Positions 19,724-28,646 of a stretch of 64,000 nt of DNA are shown here, in pieces. The notes below the pieces were generated by a model, which worked only from the letters and a program-made list of their open reading frames with translations, did not search any database and had not been told where the DNA came from. The first letter of the stretch is position 1, and every line of letters begins with the position of its first letter. Location: NCBI GenBank assembly GCA_937924805.1, contig CALDTZ010000016.1, positions 1 to 64,000 on the forward strand. The letters run 5' to 3'. This DNA comes from an uncultured Saprospiraceae bacterium. GTDB lineage: Bacteria > Bacteroidota > Bacteroidia > Chitinophagales > Saprospiraceae. A program made the translations under genes and the position numbers.

Positions 19724-21613
19724 ATGTCTAAAAAAATTGAACTTGCTCTAGTATATAGAGATATGTGGCAATCCTCTGGAAAATATGTTCCAAGAGTTGA
19801 TCAACTTAATAAAGTTGCCCAACCAATCATTGATATGGGCTGTTTTAGAAGAGTCGAAACGAATGGTGGAGGATTTGAACAAGTAAACTTATTATTTGGT
19901 GAAAACCCCAACACTGCAGTTCGTGAATGGACGCAACCTTTTAATGACGTAGGGATTCAAACTCAAATGCTTGAACGTGGATTAAACGGGATTCGAATGT
20001 CCCCTGTTCCTAAGGATGTCCGAAAATTGATGTTTGCTGTAAAGAAAAAACAAGGAACAGACATTTCAAGATCATTTGATGGATTAAACAATCCTCAAAA
20101 CTTGGCCCTTTCATTTCAATATGCGAAAGAAGCAGGTATGATCGCTCAAGCGGCATTGAGTATTACAGTATCTCCTGTACATACGGTAGATTATTACATT
20201 GACTTAGCAAACAAATACATTGATCTTGGTGCAGAAGAAATTTGCATTAAAGATATGGCTGGAATTGGAAGGCCTGCCAGTATAGGACGAATGGTGAAAG
20301 GTATTCGATCAAATCATCCTAATATTCTCATTCAATATCATGGTCATACTACACCAGGGTTTTCAGTAGCAAGTTCGCTTGAAGCAGCAAGAAATGGTGC
20401 TAACATCATTGATTGCGGCATGGAACCTTTATCATGGGGAACTGGACATGCAGATGTATTGGCTATTCATGAGATGCTTAAAGATGATGGATTTTCATTG
20501 CCAGATATCAATATGGATGCATACATGGAAGTTCGAAAACTTTCTCAAGAATTTATGGATGACTTTTTAGGTTATTATATCAATCCTAAAAATCGGTTTA
20601 TGAATTCTTTACTGATCGGTCCAGGATTACCTGGTGGAATGATGGGGAGTTTAATGGCAGATTTAGAAAAGAACCTTAGCAGCATAAACAAATGGCTTAC
20701 TAAAAACAACAAACCAAATATTAGCCAAGATGAATTACTGATAAAGTTATTTGAAGAAGTAAAGCATGTATGGCCTAGGTTAGGCTATCCACCTTTAGTG
20801 ACTCCATTTAGTCAATATGTTAAAAATATTTCCTTAATGAACGTCTTACAGATTATTAAGGGTAAGCCAAGATGGTCCATGATTGACGAAAATACATGGT
20901 CTATGATTTTAGGTAAATCAGGAAAATTACCTGGTAAACTTGGCGATGAGATTCTTGCAATGGCTAAAGAACAAGGAAGGGAGTTCTTTGAAGGGAATCC
21001 TCAAAGTTTATATGCTGATGAGTTAGAATTGTATCGGTCAAAAATGAAAGAAAAAGGTTGGGATGCAGGTACGGATGATGAAGAATTATTGGAATATGCT
21101 ATGCATCCAGCTCAATATGAAAATTTCAAATCAGGGAAAGCTAAAACTGATTTTCTAGCGGATTTAGAAAAAAGAAAAGCAGGGACTAATCATCCTTCAA
21201 AAGCCGGAGGTAGTGGCCCCATTCCTGTGGGTGGAACTGCACTTCCAAACGAAATGAATATTAGCGTTGATGGAGAAAAATATAATATTATAATAGAGTA
21301 TCCAGGTATGGATGTATCAACTCCTAATTCAAAAAGTAAAAATACACCCAATACAAAAATAGCTGCATCTGAAATAGAAGGAGCACATTTTGTACTAGCT
21401 CCTTTGGAAGGCAAGTTTTATTTAACAAAAGACAGCAGTGAAAAACCAATTAAACTAGGAGATAAGATTAATAAAGGAGATACTATTGCCTATATTGAAT
21501 CGATGAAAGTGATTAATGCCGTTGTCTCAGATGAATCGGGCACCGTTGTAGATATTTTAGCTAATCATGGTGATGAAATTGAGGAGGATGACAAACTTAT
21601 TGCACTAAAATAG
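19724..21613 (+). CDS. oadA: Biotin-dependent (oxaloacetate/pyruvate-type) decarboxylase alpha subunit, carboxyltransferase plus biotinyl domain
   Basis: HMGL-like core (ALVYRDMWQSS, EEICIKDMAGIGRP, QYHGHTTPG) and C-terminal biotinyl motif YIESMKVINAV. Confidence 0.85.
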   Translation: MSKKIELALVYRDMWQSSGKYVPRVDQLNKVAQPIIDMGCFRRVETNGGGFEQVNLLFGENPNTAVREWTQPFNDVGIQTQMLERGLNGIRMSPVPKDVRKLMFAVKKKQGTDISRSFDGLNNPQNLALSFQYAKEAGMIAQAALSITVSPVHTVDYYIDLANKYIDLGAEEICIKDMAGIGRPASIGRMVKGIRSNHPNILIQYHGHTTPGFSVASSLEAARNGANIIDCGMEPLSWGTGHADVLAIHEMLKDDGFSLPDINMDAYMEVRKLSQEFMDDFLGYYINPKNRFMNSLLIGPGLPGGMMGSLMADLEKNLSSINKWLTKNNKPNISQDELLIKLFEEVKHVWPRLGYPPLVTPFSQYVKNISLMNVLQIIKGKPRWSMIDENTWSMILGKSGKLPGKLGDEILAMAKEQGREFFEGNPQSLYADELELYRSKMKEKGWDAGTDDEELLEYAMHPAQYENFKSGKAKTDFLADLEKRKAGTNHPSKAGGSGPIPVGGTALPNEMNISVDGEKYNIIIEYPGMDVSTPNSKSKNTPNTKIAASEIEGAHFVLAPLEGKFYLTKDSSEKPIKLGDKINKGDTIAYIESMKVINAVVSDESGTVVDILANHGDEIEEDDKLIALK

Positions 21614-22819
21614 ATGGATATACTGAACAAATTACTTGAAATGACAGCGTTCCAAGAATTGAGCGCAGAGCCTTGGAGTCTATTTATGATTCTAATTGCA
21701 TTTGGTTTGTTATATCTAGGTATTTACAAAAGGTTTGAACCCTTACTATTAATACCTATTGGATTTGGCGTTTTACTCGCCAACTTTCCGAGTGGTGGTA
21801 TGGGGGTTATTCAAGCAAGTTCTGATCCAGCTATTAAGGGAATGGATATTCTAGAAATTGCCAAAAATTATGGCATAATGAATATGCTTTACTATACTTT
21901 AATTAAAACAGGTCTTTTACCACCTCTCATTTTTTTGGGTGTAGGTGCAATGACTGATTTCGGTCCAATGTTACGAAATTTACGGTTGGCCTTTTTTGGA
22001 GCTGCTGCCCAAATTGGTATTTTTGCTGTTTTATTATCATCAATAGCCCTAGGCTTTACGCCTCAAGAAGCGGGTGCACTCGGTATTATTGGCGGAGCAG
22101 ATGGCCCAACCGCTATCTATACTGCCATTATTTTAGCACCTCATCTTTTGGGACCAATCGCGATCGCTGCCTATTCATATATGGCATTGATTCCCGTTAT
22201 ATTGCCTTTTGCAGTTCGGTTGACAACCACTAAAAAAGAGCTTTTAATAAACATGAGAGCTCAAGACAAAAAATATCCTTCAAAGCAAAAAATAAAGCAC
22301 CTAAGAGCAACTAAAATTTTATTTCCAATTGCACTCATTACGATCATCGCTTTATTAGTTCCAAGTGCTACCCCACTTGTGGGCATGTTATTATTTGGAA
22401 ATTTAATTAAAGAAATTGGAACAGATACAAATCGTCTGTTCAAGGCTGCTTCTGAAACCATTATGAATACGGCAACCATCTTTTTGGGTTTGACCGTTGG
22501 AGCGACTATGTCTGCATCTACCTTTCTTCAATCACAAACACTAATGATAATTGGAGGCGGGTTCCTTGCTTTTATGATATCAATGATTGGTGGAATTATG
22601 GCAGTGAAGATTTACAACATGTTTTCAAAGAAAAAGATAAATCCATTAATTGGTGCCACAGGACTTAGTGCCGTACCAATGGCATCGAGAGTGGCAAATG
22701 AAATTGCACTAAAAAATGATCCTAGCAACCACATTCTTCAATATGCTATGTCTAGCAATATTTCTGGAGTTATAGGCTCAGCAGTTGCTGCCGGCGTTCT
22801 TATATCATTTTTAGGCTAA
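21614..22819 (+). CDS. oadB: Na+-translocating decarboxylase beta subunit
   Basis: GVGAMTDFGPMLRN, GIIGGADGPTAIYTA, NPLIGATGLSAVPMASRVANE; multi-TM. Confidence 0.95.
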   Translation: MDILNKLLEMTAFQELSAEPWSLFMILIAFGLLYLGIYKRFEPLLLIPIGFGVLLANFPSGGMGVIQASSDPAIKGMDILEIAKNYGIMNMLYYTLIKTGLLPPLIFLGVGAMTDFGPMLRNLRLAFFGAAAQIGIFAVLLSSIALGFTPQEAGALGIIGGADGPTAIYTAIILAPHLLGPIAIAAYSYMALIPVILPFAVRLTTTKKELLINMRAQDKKYPSKQKIKHLRATKILFPIALITIIALLVPSATPLVGMLLFGNLIKEIGTDTNRLFKAASETIMNTATIFLGLTVGATMSASTFLQSQTLMIIGGGFLAFMISMIGGIMAVKIYNMFSKKKINPLIGATGLSAVPMASRVANEIALKNDPSNHILQYAMSSNISGVIGSAVAAGVLISFLG

Positions 22820-24051
22820 GCTTTTCGTTCTGTTATTTTACAAATTTCAATAACCGTATCAACGGCTGCTTGCATTTCTTGGACTGTCGTCCATTCAAGT
22901 TTTGAATGAATCCCATGCTGTCCTGAAAATAAATTCGGGCATGGTAATCCTTTGTGTGATAAAATTGCACCATCTGTACCTCCCCTTATTGAGCCTACTT
23001 CATAAGGAAGGCCTAGGTTTTTCATAGCTTCAACAGCATAATCTACAATATACATGTGATTATCTATCACATCTTTCATATTTCTATATTGCTCGGTTGA
23101 AATTCCTTCGCACTTTGATCTAGGATAATCTTTTAATACTTCTTCAGCTATGGACATAATCAAAGCTTCGTTCTTTGCCAAGTTAACCGTATCAAAATCA
23201 CGAATAATAAAAAAGATAGACGCTTCTTCCATTTTAGCATCTAATTTATACGGGTGAACAAACCCTTCTTTTAATGTTGTTGATTCTGGACTAAGGGAAT
23301 CTTTAGGCAATTTAGCTATTATCTCAGAAGCAATTTTCAACGCACTTTCCATTTTACCTTTTGCATATCCTGGATGAGCACTTGCTCCTGTAATCTTCAG
23401 CTCAAAAGCGTTCGCTGAAAAGTTTTCATATTCAAAACATCCAAGATTGCCACTGTCTAAAGTATATCCAAAGTCTGCACCAATTTTACTTAAATCCGCA
23501 TGCTTAACACCTCTTCCTATTTCTTCATCCGTAGTGAAAAATAGCTTTACATCACCATGAATAATGTCCGGGTTGTTTACTAATTGATAAGCAGCATCCA
23601 TTATACTTGCAACTCCTGATTTATCATCAGCCCCCAATAAAGTTAAACCACTAGCAGTAATAATATCATGCCCTATCTTATCTTTTAATTCAGGAAATCG
23701 TTGTTGATCAATTACTTGAGATGGATCATCTGGCAATGTAATACTACCACCTTGATAATTAGGATGAACAATAGGTTTCACATTTGTACCACTACAATCA
23801 AATGCAGTATCCACATGGCTACAAAAAAATACAGTTGGAATATTTGATTTAGGTGAATTAGACGGTATAGAAGCATAGATATATCCTTCTTTAGACATTT
23901 CGTGCGTAATACCCATTTCTTTCAATTCAGCACTCAATGCTTTTGACATATCTAACTGCTTAGCTGTACTTGGCACAGCATCAGAATACGGATCTGCTTG
24001 AGTATCAATCTGAACATATTTTAAAAAACGATCTTTTACAGTATATTTCAT
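22816..24051 (-). CDS. pepT: Peptidase T (tripeptide aminopeptidase)
   Basis: FFCSHVDTA, TLLGADDKSG, FTTDEEIGRGV, GSIRGGTDGAILS; start reassigned to MKYTVKDRFLKYVQIDTQAD because the longer ORF crosses a terminator. Confidence 0.92.
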   Translation of the reverse strand: MKYTVKDRFLKYVQIDTQADPYSDAVPSTAKQLDMSKALSAELKEMGITHEMSKEGYIYASIPSNSPKSNIPTVFFCSHVDTAFDCSGTNVKPIVHPNYQGGSITLPDDPSQVIDQQRFPELKDKIGHDIITASGLTLLGADDKSGVASIMDAAYQLVNNPDIIHGDVKLFFTTDEEIGRGVKHADLSKIGADFGYTLDSGNLGCFEYENFSANAFELKITGASAHPGYAKGKMESALKIASEIIAKLPKDSLSPESTTLKEGFVHPYKLDAKMEEASIFFIIRDFDTVNLAKNEALIMSIAEEVLKDYPRSKCEGISTEQYRNMKDVIDNHMYIVDYAVEAMKNLGLPYEVGSIRGGTDGAILSHKGLPCPNLFSGQHGIHSKLEWTTVQEMQAAVDTVIEICKITERKA

Positions 24052-24121
24052 CGAAGGGGAATTTTGACCTAAAAATAAAGAAAGCTTAGGTTTTCTTTTG
24101 TATTTGAAAAGATTTATGAAT

Positions 24122-24156
24122 AAAAAAAGGCAGTATAGAAAATTATCTATACTGCC
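24122..24156 (-). terminator. Intrinsic terminator of the 24176-27283 gene
   Basis: 10-bp perfect stem GGCAGTATAG (24129-24138) / CTATACTGCC (24147-24156) followed on minus strand by a T7 tract. Confidence 0.8.
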
Positions 24157-24175
24157 CTTTTGCATTTAATTATAA

Positions 24176-27100
24176 TTATTGCTTTACCACCTTAAAAAGT
24201 GATTTAACACGTTGATCTTTTAAACGAAGATAATAAATCCCCTGTGGATAGTTTTTCAATGTAAAGTCGGTCTTGTGCGTTCCGCTGTAGTTAACCAATT
24301 TCCTGTTATATAAAATTTGACCATTTCCATTTAATAAATCAACAGACATTATTTGGACATCCTCTAATCCATTAACTTGTAAAGTAAAATACCCTTCATT
24401 CGGATTTGGAGCTATTACTACGTCAAGTGAATTTGTAAAATCATCAACAGGCGATGTCTCCCCTATAGAAACTTCTCCTGTTGTTTCACACCCATTGCCA
24501 TCAATCGCATAAACGGTATAATCACCTGGTAATAAATCTTTAAACGATGAGGATTCTTGCAACGTAACACCTCCGTCAATACTATACATAATAGGTTGAA
24601 CTGCATTAGAAATATCAACGAAAATAGATCCATCTGCATCATTAGGAGAACTTGCATCATCCACACTTAATTCAATGGCAACTAAACATTCGAATGGAAT
24701 ACAAAATTCTTGAACTTCTTCATCTCCGAAATTTTTATTTGTCAATTCAACTAAAATATTTCCTTCATTATCGATCCATCTGTAAAAAGGTTCGTCTCCT
24801 CCACCAAAATTTGAACTCCAGCCATCACCATAAGAATCCTTCATAGTAAATGTAAAACACCCTTCTTCTACACATATAAAAATATTATCAAATTTAATTC
24901 CTCCACCATCTGAATAATCTCTTTCCGCAATTATATTGCCGCTTTGGTCCTCTAATATCCATGACGTTTCTCCTGAATAAAAATCTGTTTTCATATCAAA
25001 GTCCATTCTTGAAAAGTTAGGGCTGTAAGAAAACATACTCGTATTCGGATTATCATTATCTAAATTCTCATCATCAAATCCATTCGGTTGTTCTACTGTC
25101 ACTAAAAGCACATTTTCTCCTTCAATAAAATCAGTCAGTGTAAAAACATGACTATAAGTATCCCCTTTAGCTAACTCACCCACATAATCAAAACTTTCAA
25201 TCGTTCCGTTCAGATCTGCATTGATTCTAAAACTCGTTAAGCTCTCTTCTCCATAATTTCTTACTTCAGCCGTTACTTCTAACTCTTCACTGCATACGAG
25301 TGCATCGAATCCTGACACTTTAACCATTCCAGCATCATATTTAGGTAATTTCGTAACCACATAATCAATGGTATCATTCCCCATTAATTCATCTGAGACT
25401 AATGCAGTAAATATTTTCACATCGTAATCTCGGATTTCGTCCATATCTACTGTTTGACTAAATGTATGAAGGTACGTTGAATCTTCTGCCAATTCAATAT
25501 CGACTTCATCCGTTACAATCAACTGGCCATCAAGCATTAACCCAACAGAATAAAGATTTTGAGTTTCAACACCAAAATTTCTAATATTTGCGGTTACTGA
25601 TTGGGTACTATTTAGATCTGGCCCTGTTTGAGGTTCTATTAAGGAGAATGGTCCAATATCATCATTGTTTTTCTGTAGATAAAAACTTGCTACTTTAGTT
25701 CCCCAACCACCTGTTGCTTGCATATATTCACCCGTAAACCAAAATGTTAATTCATCGGTTGGATCGATCGATAACGATGAATAATCACCCCACCTTGTTG
25801 AAAGATTAACATTTCCACCTTCTACAATGGACGTTTCATCAAATGTCATTTCTCCAAGTTCATCATCCGCTAATCGTCCTGTAACACGAAGACCTAAAAA
25901 TGTAGAATCTCTATCTACGATAGAAAACACTAAACCAATATTTCCTTTTAAATCCATCGCGATCGAACTCATAAATCGACTTGCGTCATTCGGTGAGTAG
26001 GTACCTTCTTGATATAAATACCACTCTCCTCCTGGCTCTCTACGAAGTTCTACCCATCTAACACCTGCATGATTATTACCATCTGTATCAATTGCAAAGT
26101 TCGTTAACATCATTTCATGTGTACCAAAATTTCTGTATTGAACTCTATTATATAATACATGTTGTAGTGCTGAAAAAGTAGCATTAACATTGGGTTGTGA
26201 AAGACAATCAAATATCCCTCCATTACACAAATGACTATCAAAAGGTGCTAATTCTATAATTTGAGGTCCCACCATTCTAGAAGCAGATGGGTTGTCTGGA
26301 TCAATATCAGCTTCCCAAATTTCAATATGATCCGTTCCTCCATTCCATCCATCATCATGAATACGCAATGACATAGGTGGCGTATCGGCCGGTGGTGCCA
26401 TTCTTCCATCCCACTCTACTGGAGACGCAATTTGAAAAATTCCGTTTCCATTAAATTTCGTCATTCCTCCCATTCGGATGAAATCTGTTTCTAAGCCTTG
26501 CATTACATCATGCCTATTAAAAGCATAATTAGGAATAAAATTATCACTAAACTCATTTGTTGTTATTGTTATGTAATCATTCCACAAACCAAATTTCGGA
26601 TAATCTGGAAAAGAAGGCGTTTGAAAACGATAAGCATAATATTCTCCTAGCGGATCTTCGGTTACAGAAACGGCTACTAACATAGCATTTTGGTTTGCTC
26701 CTTCAAATTCAGTTAATATCCATCGCTCATATTCTTGATCGTATAATGTAATTGGATCACCTAATCCTTGAGCTCCATATTCAGCCCATAATGGATTTAA
26801 GTTAATAGGTGATGTAACCTCATTACCTTGTTTATCATAGATTCGAACAGTTGTACCATTCCAGTTTATAGATTGTATATAGTAATTTTTACCATTATCA
26901 CCATCGGTATCCGGAGGAAAAACATTTGCATTTGCTTGATTGGACCCTTCAGAGACAAAATTGATTGGTACCTCACCATTTACAGCTGCAGATCTTGATC
27001 TTGATTGCATCATTAATGGATCATTTCCTTTTGGTAAAGCATTTTCTGCATTTAGAACAGGCATTGGCTTTTGTGATGTAAAATTTGGAATACCTCTCCA

Positions 27101-27283
27101 TTCTTTCTTGTATTTGGTTCTTGATTCAGCAACGTTAACAGATTGAAGATTCAACGTTTCGGACAATGGAATTGATTTTCCTAAAAACTGCCCTTTGGTT
27201 ACTTCAGCTTGTTGTGCGTCTGCTTGGCTATTAAAAAAAAGAAAGAAGCAAGAAATTAAAGTATAAACTAAATATTTTTTCAT
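24176..27283 (-). CDS. Large secreted protein with T9SS type A sorting domain; paralogue of 4230-7382
   Basis: Same architecture as 4230-7382: KGQFLGKSIPLSE, VFPPDTDGDNGKNYYIQSINWNGTTVRIYDKQG, CFTFTMKDSYGDGW, C-terminal IAPNPNEGYFTLQVNG...GIYYLRLKD. Confidence 0.88.
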   Translation of the reverse strand: MKKYLVYTLISCFFLFFNSQADAQQAEVTKGQFLGKSIPLSETLNLQSVNVAESRTKYKKEWRGIPNFTSQKPMPVLNAENALPKGNDPLMMQSRSRSAAVNGEVPINFVSEGSNQANANVFPPDTDGDNGKNYYIQSINWNGTTVRIYDKQGNEVTSPINLNPLWAEYGAQGLGDPITLYDQEYERWILTEFEGANQNAMLVAVSVTEDPLGEYYAYRFQTPSFPDYPKFGLWNDYITITTNEFSDNFIPNYAFNRHDVMQGLETDFIRMGGMTKFNGNGIFQIASPVEWDGRMAPPADTPPMSLRIHDDGWNGGTDHIEIWEADIDPDNPSASRMVGPQIIELAPFDSHLCNGGIFDCLSQPNVNATFSALQHVLYNRVQYRNFGTHEMMLTNFAIDTDGNNHAGVRWVELRREPGGEWYLYQEGTYSPNDASRFMSSIAMDLKGNIGLVFSIVDRDSTFLGLRVTGRLADDELGEMTFDETSIVEGGNVNLSTRWGDYSSLSIDPTDELTFWFTGEYMQATGGWGTKVASFYLQKNNDDIGPFSLIEPQTGPDLNSTQSVTANIRNFGVETQNLYSVGLMLDGQLIVTDEVDIELAEDSTYLHTFSQTVDMDEIRDYDVKIFTALVSDELMGNDTIDYVVTKLPKYDAGMVKVSGFDALVCSEELEVTAEVRNYGEESLTSFRINADLNGTIESFDYVGELAKGDTYSHVFTLTDFIEGENVLLVTVEQPNGFDDENLDNDNPNTSMFSYSPNFSRMDFDMKTDFYSGETSWILEDQSGNIIAERDYSDGGGIKFDNIFICVEEGCFTFTMKDSYGDGWSSNFGGGDEPFYRWIDNEGNILVELTNKNFGDEEVQEFCIPFECLVAIELSVDDASSPNDADGSIFVDISNAVQPIMYSIDGGVTLQESSSFKDLLPGDYTVYAIDGNGCETTGEVSIGETSPVDDFTNSLDVVIAPNPNEGYFTLQVNGLEDVQIMSVDLLNGNGQILYNRKLVNYSGTHKTDFTLKNYPQGIYYLRLKDQRVKSLFKVVKQ

Positions 27284-27514
27284 GTGGTGGTTTTATTACT
27301 GTAAGATATAATAATGATATATAGTTGTCGATGTAGTTTGTCTAAAAAAAATGTCTGTTAAAAGATATTAAATGGTTTTTAATCAAAAACGTTCAACCAA
27401 TGTTAAAGTTTGATGTTTTATTTACAATCATGTCGAAAAGGATGACTTTTCAAATTAATGGTCGTCTCAACATTAGAAATTAAAGAAGTTTTTTCATATT
27501 GTTTTGATTATTTT

Positions 27515-27555
27515 AGAAGCTACTACACCCTATTGAGGAAGTAGCTTCTTTTAAT
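27515..27555 (+). terminator. Terminator-like hairpin whose U-tract lies on the plus strand
   Basis: AGAAGCTACT (27515-27524) / AGTAGCTTCT (27540-27549) followed by TTTAATTTT; no annotated plus-strand gene upstream. Confidence 0.5.
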
Positions 27556-27570
27556 TTTAGTCAATATTCA

Positions 27571-28470
27571 TTAATCCCAAAGATTTTTAGGATATACACC
27601 TTCGTCAATTAATTTTTGAATTCGATCCATAACGAAAGGCTTATCATCTTGATAAGTAACACCAAACCAAGAGGACGGAGATTCTAGAACCCTTACCCTT
27701 TTATATCCTTCATTAATCATATTATCTAAGACCTTAGGAATAAACAATTCTGATTTCTCTTCATTACCACGCTTATTCAAAAATAGTTTGAAATACGATT
27801 TCGTTTTTTCAAAATAATCAGGATAGAATCCAAACATGTTCATTGACACCAATGTATGTTTATCTAATTTATTGGTTTTTCCATCTAATTCAAATTGCCC
27901 ATTTCCATCTTCTATCTTTTCAATAGCTATTGTCTCAACAATATCTACTAAAAACCCATCTTCATCTTTTCCACATACCCCTCTATTTACCGTTCCATAA
28001 TCAGATAATGTGTTCATCAAATAGTACGACACCACGGCATAGTCCTGCTTTTCATTCTTTGCAAAAAAATCAGTTAATGTAGAATATGCTTCAACCCCAT
28101 AGTAATCATCTGCATTTATTACTGCAAAAGGCCCATCAATTACCTTCTCGGCAACCAATACGGCATGAGCAGTTCCCCAAGGTTTTTGCCTTTCTGGATT
28201 TAGCGTATATCCTTCTGGCAAATGATTTAATTCTTGGGTTACAAATTCAAGTTTTACTTTACCTTCTAATTTTTTTCGAAATACGGCTTCAAATTTTTCT
28301 TGGAAACTTTCTCGAATGATAAACACGACCTTGGTAAACCCGGCACGTATAGCATCATAAATGGAATAGTCGATAATCGTCTCTCCATTTGGACCAAATG
28401 CATCCATTTGTTTTAACCCACCATACCTACTCCCCATTCCAGCTGCTAGTATTACTAATGTCTTGTCCAT
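27571..28470 (-). CDS. Sugar-phosphate nucleotidyltransferase (NTP_transferase)
   Basis: LVILAAGMGSRYGGLKQMDAFGPNGETIIDYSIYDA; PFAVINADDYYG. Confidence 0.9.
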   Translation of the reverse strand: MDKTLVILAAGMGSRYGGLKQMDAFGPNGETIIDYSIYDAIRAGFTKVVFIIRESFQEKFEAVFRKKLEGKVKLEFVTQELNHLPEGYTLNPERQKPWGTAHAVLVAEKVIDGPFAVINADDYYGVEAYSTLTDFFAKNEKQDYAVVSYYLMNTLSDYGTVNRGVCGKDEDGFLVDIVETIAIEKIEDGNGQFELDGKTNKLDKHTLVSMNMFGFYPDYFEKTKSYFKLFLNKRGNEEKSELFIPKVLDNMINEGYKRVRVLESPSSWFGVTYQDDKPFVMDRIQKLIDEGVYPKNLWD

Positions 28471-28590
28471 AATCGCTTTTGATTTAAGATAAATTTAGCA
28501 AAAATTGTTTAGTTAAATTCGCTCTAATGTAATACATTTGCTGAATCTTAAACGTTCACAGAACAGAATTTGGAATGATTTATGATGTAT

Positions 28591-28626
28591 ATTTTACATA
28601 TTACAATAAATCGTAATATGTAAAAT
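28591..28626. promoter_or_regulatory. Perfect 14-bp inverted repeat upstream of the di-haem peroxidase
   Basis: ATTTTACATATTAC (28591-28604) - 8 nt - GTAATATGTAAAAT (28613-28626). Confidence 0.6.
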
Positions 28627-28646
28627 AATAGCAAAGAGATATCAGC

